64,000 nt of DNA, from contig NZ_JAELVQ010000002.1 of assembly GCF_016428595.1 (NCBI RefSeq), positions 310,001 through 374,000 on the forward strand, read 5' to 3'. Both the position numbers and the translations under genes were made by a program. Position 1 is the stretch's first letter, and the number at the start of each line of letters is the position of its first letter. The notes below the pieces were generated by a model. It had not been told where the DNA came from. It ran no database searches and worked only from the letters and a program-made list of their open reading frames with translations. The stretch comes from Snuella sedimenti (GTDB lineage Bacteria > Bacteroidota > Bacteroidia > Flavobacteriales > Flavobacteriaceae). Shown here in pieces: positions 33,896-42,279 of the stretch.

Positions 33896-35251
33896 TTATG
33901 GTTCGTCAGGGTAACGTATAATATTTGGATCTGAATCTTTTGTGATACCAATCTTTTTTATGTATTTATCGTTAACATATATGGCATATAATCCAGAAGG
34001 GTAAGAAGATATGTTTACTTCGGTAGAGGATCCATAAATGTTTGAATTATGTCTTAAATTATAGTTTGAATCACGTATTTTTAGATTATTGGTGTTGTTG
34101 GAGTACTCATAGTTAACATCAATTTTGCTTCCACTTGTATTTATTTTTAAAGCGATTTTTCCTGTAATAGATTTTTTATATTTAAATTGTATTACACTAA
34201 CGTTATCATTTATATTCTCATTCGATTCATCAACATTGTCATTTGGGTCAATATCAATAAACATATAATAGGTTTTATCGTTTTCTAAATTTAAAGATGA
34301 CATATTGGAATAGATGAATTCTGAAAAAGAATCCGACTCCTCAGAATTTCCATTAATGTCACCAATATTTCTAGATTGATATTCATACACTGGTTTTGAA
34401 CCAATAGCTGGATATTTATTTTCTTCAGAAACCAATATTTTATAATTTGAAGATGATGCGTTGCCATCATCGTCATTTTTTATGGTGATATTAAAAGTGT
34501 GATTTTCGCCATATTTAAGTATTGGAATGTTATTTGTTGATGCTGTTGTGTCATAGGTGGTTGAGCCTACCTTAACGGTAAATTTAGACAGTGTTAGGTT
34601 GGGTTTAGTATTTGGATCAGTATCATTGCTTCCACTACTATCATCACCATCATCATTTCCGCCTAAGCAGTCAGTAACTATGAACCTACCTGCAAAATTA
34701 GTAGCACAAGCATTTCCTCCACAAATAGGCTGAGGATATATGTCTTTCTGTTCCCAATGGACCTCTGGATAAAAAAAGAGATAGCCGGGGTCATTGTTTG
34801 TTACCATCTTTGTTATTTTTATTTTTGTATAGTATGAGATATACGGTAAATCACCAACAAAAAATGGTGTTTCTGCGTCTTTATTTAAAAAATAAGTATA
34901 ACCATATTTAGATGTATTTGGGTAACCATCATAATCATTTCGATACCTTGTTTTTGTTTTTACTAAGGTTTCATTGCCCATACTATCTATTCCATAGATA
35001 TAGAAAGTTAGTTCATATCTATAATATCCAAATGAAGAAGTGGGGCCTGAATGATTCACAGGTAAAGGCGAAACAAAAGAAACTTCTGCATTAATATAGT
35101 TATAACAATCTCCTGCACCCTGTTTAGATGTATAAATATATTTTAAAGTTGATTCGAAATTGGTAGCATCATGAACAGGTGCGTTAGAACCTAATTGGGC
35201 AATTGATAATTGAGAAGCAAATAATATAATAGCAAGTAGCAGTTTTTTCAT
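33896..35251 (-). CDS. Secreted CARDB-domain protein
   Basis: 451 residues with a Sec signal (ending LSIAQ). The first half is a beta-rich region with several aromatic strands and paired cysteines (ICGGNACATN, DCLGGNDDG). An acidic Asp/Ser/Asn linker (DDGDDSSGSNDTD) leads to a CARDB-like Ig domain (PNLTLSKFTVKVGSTTYD ... DPNDNVDESNENINDN). The end (SSYPSGLYAIYVNDKYIKKIGITK) resembles a shortened T9SS-type C-terminal module but lacks the usual full sorting domain. Likely cell surface or extracellular. It stands alone. Confidence 0.8.
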   Translation of the reverse strand: MKKLLLAIILFASQLSIAQLGSNAPVHDATNFESTLKYIYTSKQGAGDCYNYINAEVSFVSPLPVNHSGPTSSFGYYRYELTFYIYGIDSMGNETLVKTKTRYRNDYDGYPNTSKYGYTYFLNKDAETPFFVGDLPYISYYTKIKITKMVTNNDPGYLFFYPEVHWEQKDIYPQPICGGNACATNFAGRFIVTDCLGGNDDGDDSSGSNDTDPNTKPNLTLSKFTVKVGSTTYDTTASTNNIPILKYGENHTFNITIKNDDDGNASSSNYKILVSEENKYPAIGSKPVYEYQSRNIGDINGNSEESDSFSEFIYSNMSSLNLENDKTYYMFIDIDPNDNVDESNENINDNVSVIQFKYKKSITGKIALKINTSGSKIDVNYEYSNNTNNLKIRDSNYNLRHNSNIYGSSTEVNISSYPSGLYAIYVNDKYIKKIGITKDSDPNIIRYPDEP

Positions 35252-35368
35252 AATAAGTATGATTTTAAGTTAAAAACAAAATTAAAAAAATACTTACATA
35301 ATAAAAATAATATTCTTACTTTTTTGTAGTATATAACATATTTATCGCATAAGATGAATAGTTTTAAA

Positions 35369-36835
35369 TTATCGATTTATGACATTCATAACTTCCTTAG
35401 GGACTGTATCTATATACATGTTATCCCGAATTAAAGTGTGCAGTTTGGATGAAGTAATCGGTTTAAAACGCATTTCTTCTTGCTTTAGGTCTGTCATTTT
35501 TCCATTACCTGAAATATGTTGCAAAGCTCTAGATAATAGGGGTTCATCAGTTTCTCCTAAAACCCCTAAATTAAGTATGTTCTCTTCAAGTACAAGATTT
35601 TGGTCTGGGGTGAGACCATCAGTGTATTGGTAAAAACCATCAGCATTTGCATTTCTACCTATTAAGGGTTGAATGCCCCAAGTATGATTCGGATTAGGCT
35701 CCTCGTCACAACCATTGCCTAATAAATAACCACAAGAAGGAACGTCTAATATTGTTCTTGAAAATTCATTTTTACCTCTTGTTGTGTCTCCAATATGTAT
35801 AACATTAATATAAGGGTTAAGACAGTTTATAACCAGCTCACTTGCCGATGCAGAAGAACCTTGGGCCAATATGTAAACCTTGTTAAGATTAAGGTTGTTT
35901 ATTGGAGTATTTCCAGAAATTGTAGTAGGAAAATAAATACTTACGTCTTCTTCGGATACTATAGATTGAATTTTGTCATTATATATTTGTGTAAAAAAAA
36001 GGTCTCCTGTAAATTGTCCAGTAATCATGGTCGATAAATGTATAGCAGATGAAACGTGACCTCCGGGGTTGTATCTTAAGTCAACAACCAATTCATCAAT
36101 ACTTTCTGATTTAAAGTTCCCAATAGCATTATTTAATTGTTCGTCAAAATTGTTAATGAATTGAGTATACATTAGGTAACCAATTTTTTTGCCAGAATAG
36201 TCGAAAGTTTTAGCTATTAAAATTGGGTTTTCCGTATAAGCCTGTTTATTGAGAGTGATATCTATGCCGTTGGATTCTAGTGTATTGCCATTATATTCTG
36301 CCATGTTCAAAGTGTAACTGTCAACATCACTAAATAGTAAATCTAGATAATTGTCGATAGTTATAGTTGTATCATTAACTCCAGTGAACAAATCTCCTCT
36401 TTTCAAACTTTTTGCTTCTGCGTCTGTTCCTGGTAAAATATATTCGACAAAGCCTACAAGATTATTGCTTCCTGAGATTTGAGCTAACCCGAATTCCATA
36501 CCATTGGCTTTAGATATGCCATTTAATGAATTTATAAGTTCAAAATAATCATCAACAATCCAACTAAAGCGATCTTCACTAAACTTTAGATGATTAAACA
36601 AGTCTCTTGGGTTAGAAAAAGAATTCAAAAAAGACGCATACTCTTCATTCGAATCAAACCTATCATCAGCTAAGTCATTAACATCTTGTTGCCAAAAATA
36701 CCATAAGTTCATGCCTTTCCAGACAAAATCATTAATTTGATTAACTGATATTGTGTTGTCATCGTTATCTTCAAAGCAGCTTATTGTCAGTAGGGCTACT
36801 ACAAATAAAATTATAGGGGCTTTTAAAAGTTTCAT
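35369..36835 (-). CDS. S41 family peptidase lipoprotein
   Basis: 488 residues. Lipobox LTISC with Cys20, helical N-terminal region (WKGMNLWYFWQQDV), a PDZ-like middle (GLAQISGSNNLVGFVEYILPGTDAE) and the S41 C-terminal-processing-peptidase fold with NPGGHVSSAIHLS and ILAQGSSASASELV, whose Ser is the expected nucleophile, and a downstream GDTTRGKNEF carrying the Lys general base. Periplasmic or outer-membrane facing protease of broad family function; target unknown. Not in an obvious operon. Confidence 0.92.
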   Translation of the reverse strand: MKLLKAPIILFVVALLTISCFEDNDDNTISVNQINDFVWKGMNLWYFWQQDVNDLADDRFDSNEEYASFLNSFSNPRDLFNHLKFSEDRFSWIVDDYFELINSLNGISKANGMEFGLAQISGSNNLVGFVEYILPGTDAEAKSLKRGDLFTGVNDTTITIDNYLDLLFSDVDSYTLNMAEYNGNTLESNGIDITLNKQAYTENPILIAKTFDYSGKKIGYLMYTQFINNFDEQLNNAIGNFKSESIDELVVDLRYNPGGHVSSAIHLSTMITGQFTGDLFFTQIYNDKIQSIVSEEDVSIYFPTTISGNTPINNLNLNKVYILAQGSSASASELVINCLNPYINVIHIGDTTRGKNEFSRTILDVPSCGYLLGNGCDEEPNPNHTWGIQPLIGRNANADGFYQYTDGLTPDQNLVLEENILNLGVLGETDEPLLSRALQHISGNGKMTDLKQEEMRFKPITSSKLHTLIRDNMYIDTVPKEVMNVINR

Positions 36836-36969
36836 TTGTTTATGCTTTGTTTTTTCTTGCCAAGAATTGCAATGGCTTATTTTATATAAAATTATTTTTC
36901 AAAATATTTTTATAAACATAGTCTATAAAACCCTAAAAGTACTTACATTATTTCATTTTTAAAATAATT

Positions 36970-36998
36970 TGTAACAAAAAGGAGGGTGGTTCGTCGTA
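36970..36998 (+). promoter_or_regulatory. ECF-sigma-type promoter of the sigma/DUF4252 operon
   Basis: TGTAACAA (36970-36977) and TCGTCGTA (36991-36998), with 16 nt between GTAAC and CGTC, match the -35 GTAAC/GGAAC and -10 CGTC elements recognised by ECF sigma factors. It lies 48 nt before the sigma gene, so autoregulation is likely. Confidence 0.72.
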
Positions 36999-37045
36999 AT
37001 ACCAAATAGCAAAGAGAAGTTATTTTCAACTAAACCAAACCAAGC

Positions 37046-37555
37046 ATGACTCAGCAAGAGTTTTTAAATACAGTAATGCCTTTTAAAGATAAGGTGTACC
37101 GCTTAGCAAAGCGATTACTGGTGTCGACCGAGGAGGCAGAAGATGCAACACAGGAGGTTTTATTGAAATTATGGAACAATAAGAAGAAGATTCAAGAATA
37201 TAAAAACGTGGAAGCTTTTTCTATGACAATGACCAAGAATTTTTGTTTTGACAAACTTAAATCGAAGCAAGCCCAAAATTTAAAAATTGTACATAGCAAT
37301 TATGAAGAAAAGAATTTGCCCTTACAGAAGCAGGTTGAATTACACGACAGTGTATCTTGGGTGTCTAAAATTATTGAAGAGTTACCAGAACAACAACGTA
37401 TGGTAATTCAATTACGGGATATAGAAGGTTATGATTTTAACGAGATAGCAGACATGCTGGATATGAACAATACGGCAGTACGCGTAAGTCTATCAAGAGC
37501 AAGAAAAACAATACGGGAGAAATTAACTAATACACATAATTATGGTATTAAATAA
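37046..37555 (+). CDS. ECF (sigma-70 family) RNA polymerase sigma factor
   Basis: 169 residues. Region 2 ([35 protein letters not shown]) and region 4 ([26 protein letters not shown] with [23 protein letters not shown]) are both clear; region 3 is absent, as in ECF factors. It heads an operon with a membrane anti-sigma-like protein and two DUF4252 proteins, a set recurrent in flavobacteria. Its own promoter appears to be ECF-dependent. Confidence 0.95.
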   Translation: MTQQEFLNTVMPFKDKVYRLAKRLLVSTEEAEDATQEVLLKLWNNKKKIQEYKNVEAFSMTMTKNFCFDKLKSKQAQNLKIVHSNYEEKNLPLQKQVELHDSVSWVSKIIEELPEQQRMVIQLRDIEGYDFNEIADMLDMNNTAVRVSLSRARKTIREKLTNTHNYGIK

Positions 37556-38018
37556 TATAGAAAAATTACTTGAAAAATACGAGAACGGAGAAACGACCTT
37601 ACAGGAGGAGCAAGTGTTGAAAAACTACTTTTTACAGGGTACAGTAGCACCCCACCTGGAAGTGTACAAGCCCATGTTTACGTATTTTATGGTAAATCAG
37701 CAAGAACAATTTACCAAAGACGTTCCATTAAAAACTACACGTAAATTTAATTACAAATGGATTTCTGTTGCAGCTGTAGCTGTTCTTATGCTGGGAGTTT
37801 ATTTTAAAATGGCCTCGACCAATAATCTTGGAACCATAAAAGATCCAGAAATGGCTTTTAAAGAAGTATCAAAATCTTTAGAGATGATTTCTAAAAGTTT
37901 AAATAAAGGAACAGCAACTGTAGGTTATCTCAATGAAATAGATAAAGGTACAGCTACGTTGGGTTATCTCAATGAAATTGAAAATACTACACAAATAATT
38001 TTTAAGAGCAACAATTAA
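37542..38018 (+). CDS. Anti-sigma-like membrane protein with C-terminal tandem repeat
   Basis: 158 residues. It begins 14 nt inside the sigma gene, so translation is coupled. The cytoplasmic N-terminus ([25 protein letters not shown]) has the helical pattern of Bacteroidota anti-sigma-like proteins, one membrane helix spans about 72-90 ([16 protein letters not shown]), and the outside tail ends in two copies of a 13-residue unit KGTAT(V/L)GYLNEI(D/E). No zinc motif is present. Role as anti-sigma factor rests on position and topology. Confidence 0.75.
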   Translation: MVLNNIEKLLEKYENGETTLQEEQVLKNYFLQGTVAPHLEVYKPMFTYFMVNQQEQFTKDVPLKTTRKFNYKWISVAAVAVLMLGVYFKMASTNNLGTIKDPEMAFKEVSKSLEMISKSLNKGTATVGYLNEIDKGTATLGYLNEIENTTQIIFKSNN

Positions 38019-38030
38019 ATAAATGAACAC

Positions 38031-38627
38031 ATGAAAACAATAACAATTATAAACAGAGAAGCAATGAATAAACGATTGATAGTATTTGTAATGGCAATTA
38101 TGCTACTGCCATTAACTGCTTTGGCACAAAAAGATATTTTTGATAAATATAGTGAAAGTTCAGAAGTAACTTATGTAAACATTCAACCTAAGATGTTCCA
38201 AATGATTGCAAAAGCAGGGATAGATGTTAGTGATCCTGAAGCTAAGGCTTATATGGATATGGTTAATAGTATTACTAGCTTTAAAACCATTGTAAGTGAT
38301 AAAAGTAGTATTTCTGCAGATATTTCGAAATGGGTCAAGTCGTATTCTCGTTCTTTGGAAGAACTAATGGAGGTTAAAGATGGTGGTACCGAAGTAAAGT
38401 TTTATGTTAAAGAAGGCAAGGATGCCGATCATATTAAGGAACTTTTGATTTTTGTAAGCGGTATCGACAAGGCCATGAAAGGTAATGGGGTTGAGATTAA
38501 TGGGGAGCAACGAAATGTTGAAACTGTTGTTGTATCACTTACTGGTAACATCAATTTAAACGAGATTTCAAAACTCACCGATAAAATGAATATCCCTGGC
38601 GGGAAACAATTAGAAAAAAAGAAATAA
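38031..38627 (+). CDS. DUF4252 family secreted protein
   Basis: 198 residues from the ATG at 38031; a second in-frame ATG at 38064 gives MNKRLIVFVMAIMLLPLTALAQ, a clean Sec signal peptide, and may be the true start. The mature protein contains the DUF4252 pattern (VTYVNIQPKMFQMIAK, INSITSFKTIV, LMEVKDGGTEVKFYVKEG, EINGEQRNVETVVVSLTGNINL). Function is unknown; it is found next to ECF sigma factors, so it may belong to an envelope stress response. Confidence 0.82.
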   Translation: MKTITIINREAMNKRLIVFVMAIMLLPLTALAQKDIFDKYSESSEVTYVNIQPKMFQMIAKAGIDVSDPEAKAYMDMVNSITSFKTIVSDKSSISADISKWVKSYSRSLEELMEVKDGGTEVKFYVKEGKDADHIKELLIFVSGIDKAMKGNGVEINGEQRNVETVVVSLTGNINLNEISKLTDKMNIPGGKQLEKKK

Positions 38628-38641
38628 ATATTCTATCAATC

Positions 38642-39184
38642 ATGCAACGAACAATCAAAAATATAACCTTTGTTCTTGTTACAGCACTAATTATGGTTAG
38701 TTGTAATGAAGGACCTAGTCTACAGCGTTATTTTGTAGACCATCAGGAGACAAGTAATTTTATATCGGTAGACCTTCCTTTATCGATGGTAGACATAGAC
38801 AAGTCGCAATTCACCGAAGATCAAAAAATCGCGTACAATTCAGTAAAGCGTTTAAATTTTTTGGGATATAAGGTTAAGGAAACAGATATGGAAACATATA
38901 ATGCAGAATTGAATAAGGTTAAAACCATATTAAAGCATAAAAAGTATAACGATCTTATAGAATTTAGTGATAAAGGAACAAAAGTAGTTGTAAAGTATAT
39001 AGGAACTGATGAACGGGCAGATGAGGTAGTGTTGTTTGGAAGCTCTAAAACAATTGGTTTTGGGATTGTTCGTATACTGGGTAACGATATTGATCCTCAA
39101 AAAATGGCTACTTTAGTGGGGACTATGAAAGATGCCGATTTTGACGAAGCCCAATTACAAGGTGTCATGGATTTCTTTAAATGA
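38642..39184 (+). CDS. DUF4252 family lipoprotein
   Basis: 180 residues. Lipobox LIMVSC with Cys21. The rest follows the DUF4252 fold (ISVDLPLSMVDI, LNFLGYKVKE, YNDLIEFSDKGTKVVVKYIG) and is a distant sibling of the previous gene, only 14 nt upstream. As a lipoprotein it would be membrane-anchored while its sibling is soluble. Last gene of the ECF operon, followed by a strong terminator. Confidence 0.85.
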   Translation: MQRTIKNITFVLVTALIMVSCNEGPSLQRYFVDHQETSNFISVDLPLSMVDIDKSQFTEDQKIAYNSVKRLNFLGYKVKETDMETYNAELNKVKTILKHKKYNDLIEFSDKGTKVVVKYIGTDERADEVVLFGSSKTIGFGIVRILGNDIDPQKMATLVGTMKDADFDEAQLQGVMDFFK

Positions 39185-39206
39185 TGAACATAAAATAGAA
39201 TTCATA

Positions 39207-39243
39207 AAAAAGGGCTGTCTTGATTTTTTAGACAGCCCTTTTT
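39207..39243. terminator. Bidirectional terminator after the DUF4252 operon
   Basis: A perfect 14-bp stem AAAAAGGGCTGTCT / AGACAGCCCTTTTT encloses a 9-nt loop. The A-run on one side and the T-run on the other allow it to stop transcription in both directions; it ends at the stop codon of the minus-strand small membrane gene. Confidence 0.9.
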
Positions 39244-39452
39244 TATTTTATGTCCTGGTCCTCGTCTTGTTCGCTTTCATCTTCAGTTTCGGACTTAGAG
39301 TGCACAAATAGCAAATTAGCGATAACAGACAAGAAGACTATGCTAAGGAACGTTAGAACAATAAAATTGTCCAGAATTCCCAATATCCCAAACAAAAAAA
39401 TGCTTAAGGCTGTAATGCCACATAGTATGAGAGATTGTTTGTCGCTTAACAT
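39243..39452 (-). CDS. Small two-helix membrane protein downstream of purB
   Basis: 69 residues: two hydrophobic helices (about 8-26 and 30-50) and a strongly acidic tail (SKSETEDESEQDEDQD). It begins 7 nt after the purB stop on the same strand and ends at a terminator, so it is well placed to be real. Not assigned to a family; the acidic tail might face the cytoplasm. I cannot rule out a lineage-specific protein. Confidence 0.6.
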   Translation of the reverse strand: MLSDKQSLILCGITALSIFLFGILGILDNFIVLTFLSIVFLSVIANLLFVHSKSETEDESEQDEDQDIK

Positions 39453-39459
39453 GCTGTAA

Positions 39460-40803
39460 TTAAATCCCGGTATAATTACCAGGTGTAATTTGTTTTAATT
39501 CGGCTTTAATACTATCGGAAACCTCTAAGGTGTCGATAAAGTTAGCGATAGAGTTCTGGTTTATTTTTTCGTTGGTTCTTGTAAGGCCTTTTAAAGCTTC
39601 ATAAGGGTTGGGATATGCTTCGCGACGCAATATAGTTTGGATGGCTTCGGCAACAACGGCCCAATTGTTTTCTAAATCCTCTGCAAATTTAGCTTTATTT
39701 AAAAGTAGTTTATCCAAACCTTTTAAAGTTGATTTAAAACCAATTAGTGTATGACCAAAAGGAACACCTATGTTTCTTAATACGGTACTGTCGGTTAAAT
39801 CGCGTTGTAATCTGGATATAGGAAGTTTAGCCGATAAGTGTTCGAAAACCGCATTTGCAATTCCTAAATTACCTTCACTGTTCTCAAAATCTATTGGATT
39901 TACTTTATGGGGCATAGCCGAACTGCCAACCTCACCAGCTTTAATTTTTTGTTTAAAATAATCCATGGATACATAAGTCCATATGTCCCTGTTTAAATCA
40001 ACGATAATAGTATTGATTCTTTTTAAGGCATCAAATAAGCCTGCCATATGGTCGTAATGCTCAATTTGTGTTGTAGGGAACGAATGATGTAAGCCTAAAG
40101 TATCTTGAACAAATTGTGTCCCAAATGCTTTCCAGTCAATATTAGGGTAAGCGACATGGTGCGCATTATAGTTACCAGTAGCACCTCCAAATTTGGCTGC
40201 ATTAGGTGTGGTTTTTAATATGTTAAACTGAGCTTCCAAGCGTGTTACAAAAACGTCAATTTCTTTGCCTAATCGCGTAGGAGAAGCAGGCTGGCCATGT
40301 GTTCTTGCAAGCATGGGAATAGCTGTCCAATCTTGTGCTAGTACTTTTAATTTGTTTAAAACATGGTTGTACTCAGGAATGTAAACCTGCTCGACAGCAT
40401 CTTTTATACTTAGTGGAATAGCAGTGTTATTAATATCTTGAGACGTTAATCCAAAGTGGATAAATTCTTTATATTGGGATAAGCCTAGCGTATCAAACTT
40501 TTCTTTGATAAAGTACTCAACCGCTTTTACATCGTGATTCGTTACACGCTCAATATCTTTTATGGCTTGAGCATCCTCAACTGAAAATGTCTTGTAAATA
40601 GCTCTTAAATCTTCAAAACATCCATTGTCAACCGATTTTAGTTGTGGTAAAGGGATGTTGCATAGCGCAATAAAGTATTCTATTTCTACTAAAACACGGT
40701 ATTTTATTAAGGCTTCTTCTGAAAAATAAGGTGCTAATTCGTTAACTTTATTTCTGTATCTCCCATCAATTGGAGAGATGGCATTAAGTGATGATAAAGA
40801 CAT
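39460..40803 (-). CDS. purB: Adenylosuccinate lyase
   Basis: 447 residues, full length. The lyase signature GSSAMPHKVNPIDFENSEGN (flexible catalytic loop) and ARTHGQPASPTRLGKE with the catalytic His are present; TSQDINNTA lies in between. It splits adenylosuccinate to AMP and SAICAR to AICAR in purine synthesis. Cotranscribed with the small membrane protein gene behind it. Confidence 0.97.
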   Translation of the reverse strand: MSLSSLNAISPIDGRYRNKVNELAPYFSEEALIKYRVLVEIEYFIALCNIPLPQLKSVDNGCFEDLRAIYKTFSVEDAQAIKDIERVTNHDVKAVEYFIKEKFDTLGLSQYKEFIHFGLTSQDINNTAIPLSIKDAVEQVYIPEYNHVLNKLKVLAQDWTAIPMLARTHGQPASPTRLGKEIDVFVTRLEAQFNILKTTPNAAKFGGATGNYNAHHVAYPNIDWKAFGTQFVQDTLGLHHSFPTTQIEHYDHMAGLFDALKRINTIIVDLNRDIWTYVSMDYFKQKIKAGEVGSSAMPHKVNPIDFENSEGNLGIANAVFEHLSAKLPISRLQRDLTDSTVLRNIGVPFGHTLIGFKSTLKGLDKLLLNKAKFAEDLENNWAVVAEAIQTILRREAYPNPYEALKGLTRTNEKINQNSIANFIDTLEVSDSIKAELKQITPGNYTGI

Positions 40804-41113
40804 ATATGATGTGATTTTTAAAGGTGCAAAGATAGGAAAGAAAGTTAGAATTGCGAAGTTAAAAGTCCGAAGTTAAAACAAGGAAGTTAGAAGTAAAAAC
40901 TAATTTGAAAGTTTAATCTAAAGAACAAGCCTTCAAGACAGGTAAGCAGGACTGTCATTTAGTAGCTTGTGCTGAATTTATTTCAGAAGGGAATCAAAAT
41001 AACAGAATTTCAGGGAATTCGTTATTTTCTGCAAAGTGGTCAAGGCACTTCTTAAAACCTGACAGAACTAGGTGTAAAATATCTTAAAAAATAAAGGCTT
41101 TATGTATGCTGTT
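40804..41113. other. Intergenic region with degenerate repeats
   Basis: 310 bp without a gene. It contains a slippage-type run GAAGTTAAAA/GAAGTTAGAA near 40855-40900 and a short palindrome CTGAATTTATTTCAG at about 40973-40987. Around 40925-40960 is a stretch related to the CCTGC-type palindromes. No promoter or RNA fold can be asserted. Confidence 0.4.
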
Positions 41114-41698
41114 TTAGTTTTTGTCAGGTACTAAATTTTGTTTCATTCTTTTTAAAGTCTTTTTAGCACGGGCTTTAAAACCTGCACTTTGTGTTTGGAA
41201 ATCGCGTTCAATAATTTGAGTTAATTCGGGATAAATCCATGCGTTGTCTTTTCCAAATAGAAACAATGTTTCCATAGCGTATACTTTAGGAGCAACTTTA
41301 CCGTCATTTATTAGCCAGTCAAAACATGCAGCAATAATATGTTCTTTGTGTTTGGAGTTAAGCAGGTGCTTTATTGTGTTTTGCGTTTTAGAATAGTTCT
41401 CCTTAGCAATGTATTCGCAAACTTTTGAGACAGGTCGTATGGCAGATTCTTGATGGATTTTATGAAGGTTTTCCGTAAAAGTGTCTAGATATGGCACAAT
41501 GGCATAAATGTACTTGGCGCAAACAAACTCAAAAACCCATGCTGCTCGGCAGGATGTCTTGTCATCTGTCATAAATAGAATGGCTAATAGTTTGGGAAAG
41601 AGGCTGATGTCGTTTAAAACCATGTTAGCATACTTTAACCGATGCTCACGTGATGCGTTGATAAAACTTAAAGCTTTATAAAGTTCTTCTAAAGTCAT
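41114..41698 (-). CDS. Conserved hypothetical protein, HEAT-like alpha-solenoid
   Basis: 194 residues, almost all helical (repeats such as LFPKLLAILFMTDDKTSCRA, HIIAACFDWLINDGKVAPK, KVYAMETLFLFGK), resembling HEAT/ARM repeats. No catalytic motif is seen. As I recall, related flavobacterial entries are sometimes called adenylosuccinate lyase because of proximity to purB, but it has none of the lyase motifs. Separate transcription unit, 310 nt upstream of purB. Confidence 0.8.
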   Translation of the reverse strand: MTLEELYKALSFINASREHRLKYANMVLNDISLFPKLLAILFMTDDKTSCRAAWVFEFVCAKYIYAIVPYLDTFTENLHKIHQESAIRPVSKVCEYIAKENYSKTQNTIKHLLNSKHKEHIIAACFDWLINDGKVAPKVYAMETLFLFGKDNAWIYPELTQIIERDFQTQSAGFKARAKKTLKRMKQNLVPDKN

Positions 41699-41767
41699 AG
41701 CTTAATTTTATTATTTTTAGAACTCTAAAATATCTAAAAAGAACCGAACTTAACAAATTTTAAACTT

Positions 41768-42241
41768 GTGAATAGAAAAAAAAGATTACTATTAATTGTA
41801 TTGGCAGTAATAATCATTGCTCAGTTTTTCGAGCCTCAAATAAACGAAGGCGATTTAGCTTCGGTTACCCCTTTTCTGTTGGAAACCAATCCGCCAGATA
41901 CTGTGAAGAGTATATTGGAGGAAACCTGTTACGATTGTCATAGTGATGTAACGCGTTACCCATGGTATAATAACATTACACCTGTTAATTATTGGATGGC
42001 AGGACATGTTAAAGACGGAAAGAAACATTTTAATGTATCCAAATGGCAGGGAAATTCCATTAAGCGAAAGGACCATAAGTTTGAAGAACTTATAGAAATG
42101 GTAGAAGAAAAGCACATGCCTTTAAAGTCGTATACATGGACACATAAAGAGGCAAGGTTAACAAAAGAACAAATTGATTTGATTGTTGATTGGGCAAGAA
42201 AAGTACGTCTTAAGTATAGTTTAGAAAAGAAGCCAGAGTAG
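41768..42241 (+). CDS. Haem-binding domain (Haem_bd) membrane-anchored protein
   Basis: 157 residues starting at a GTG (41768). An N-terminal membrane anchor (LLLIVLAVIIIAQFF) is followed by a periplasmic domain with a single CYDCH haem motif at residues 57-61, TRYPWYNNITPVNYWMAGHV containing potential axial ligands, and a Lys/Glu-rich tail. The haem would be attached by CcsBA. Matches the small Haem_bd family of Bacteroidota. Next gene is a glycosyltransferase 38 nt later. Confidence 0.85.
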   Translation: MNRKKRLLLIVLAVIIIAQFFEPQINEGDLASVTPFLLETNPPDTVKSILEETCYDCHSDVTRYPWYNNITPVNYWMAGHVKDGKKHFNVSKWQGNSIKRKDHKFEELIEMVEEKHMPLKSYTWTHKEARLTKEQIDLIVDWARKVRLKYSLEKKPE

Positions 42242-42279
42242 CAAAGACTACATCTTACAAATTAGGTTATAATAATTAA

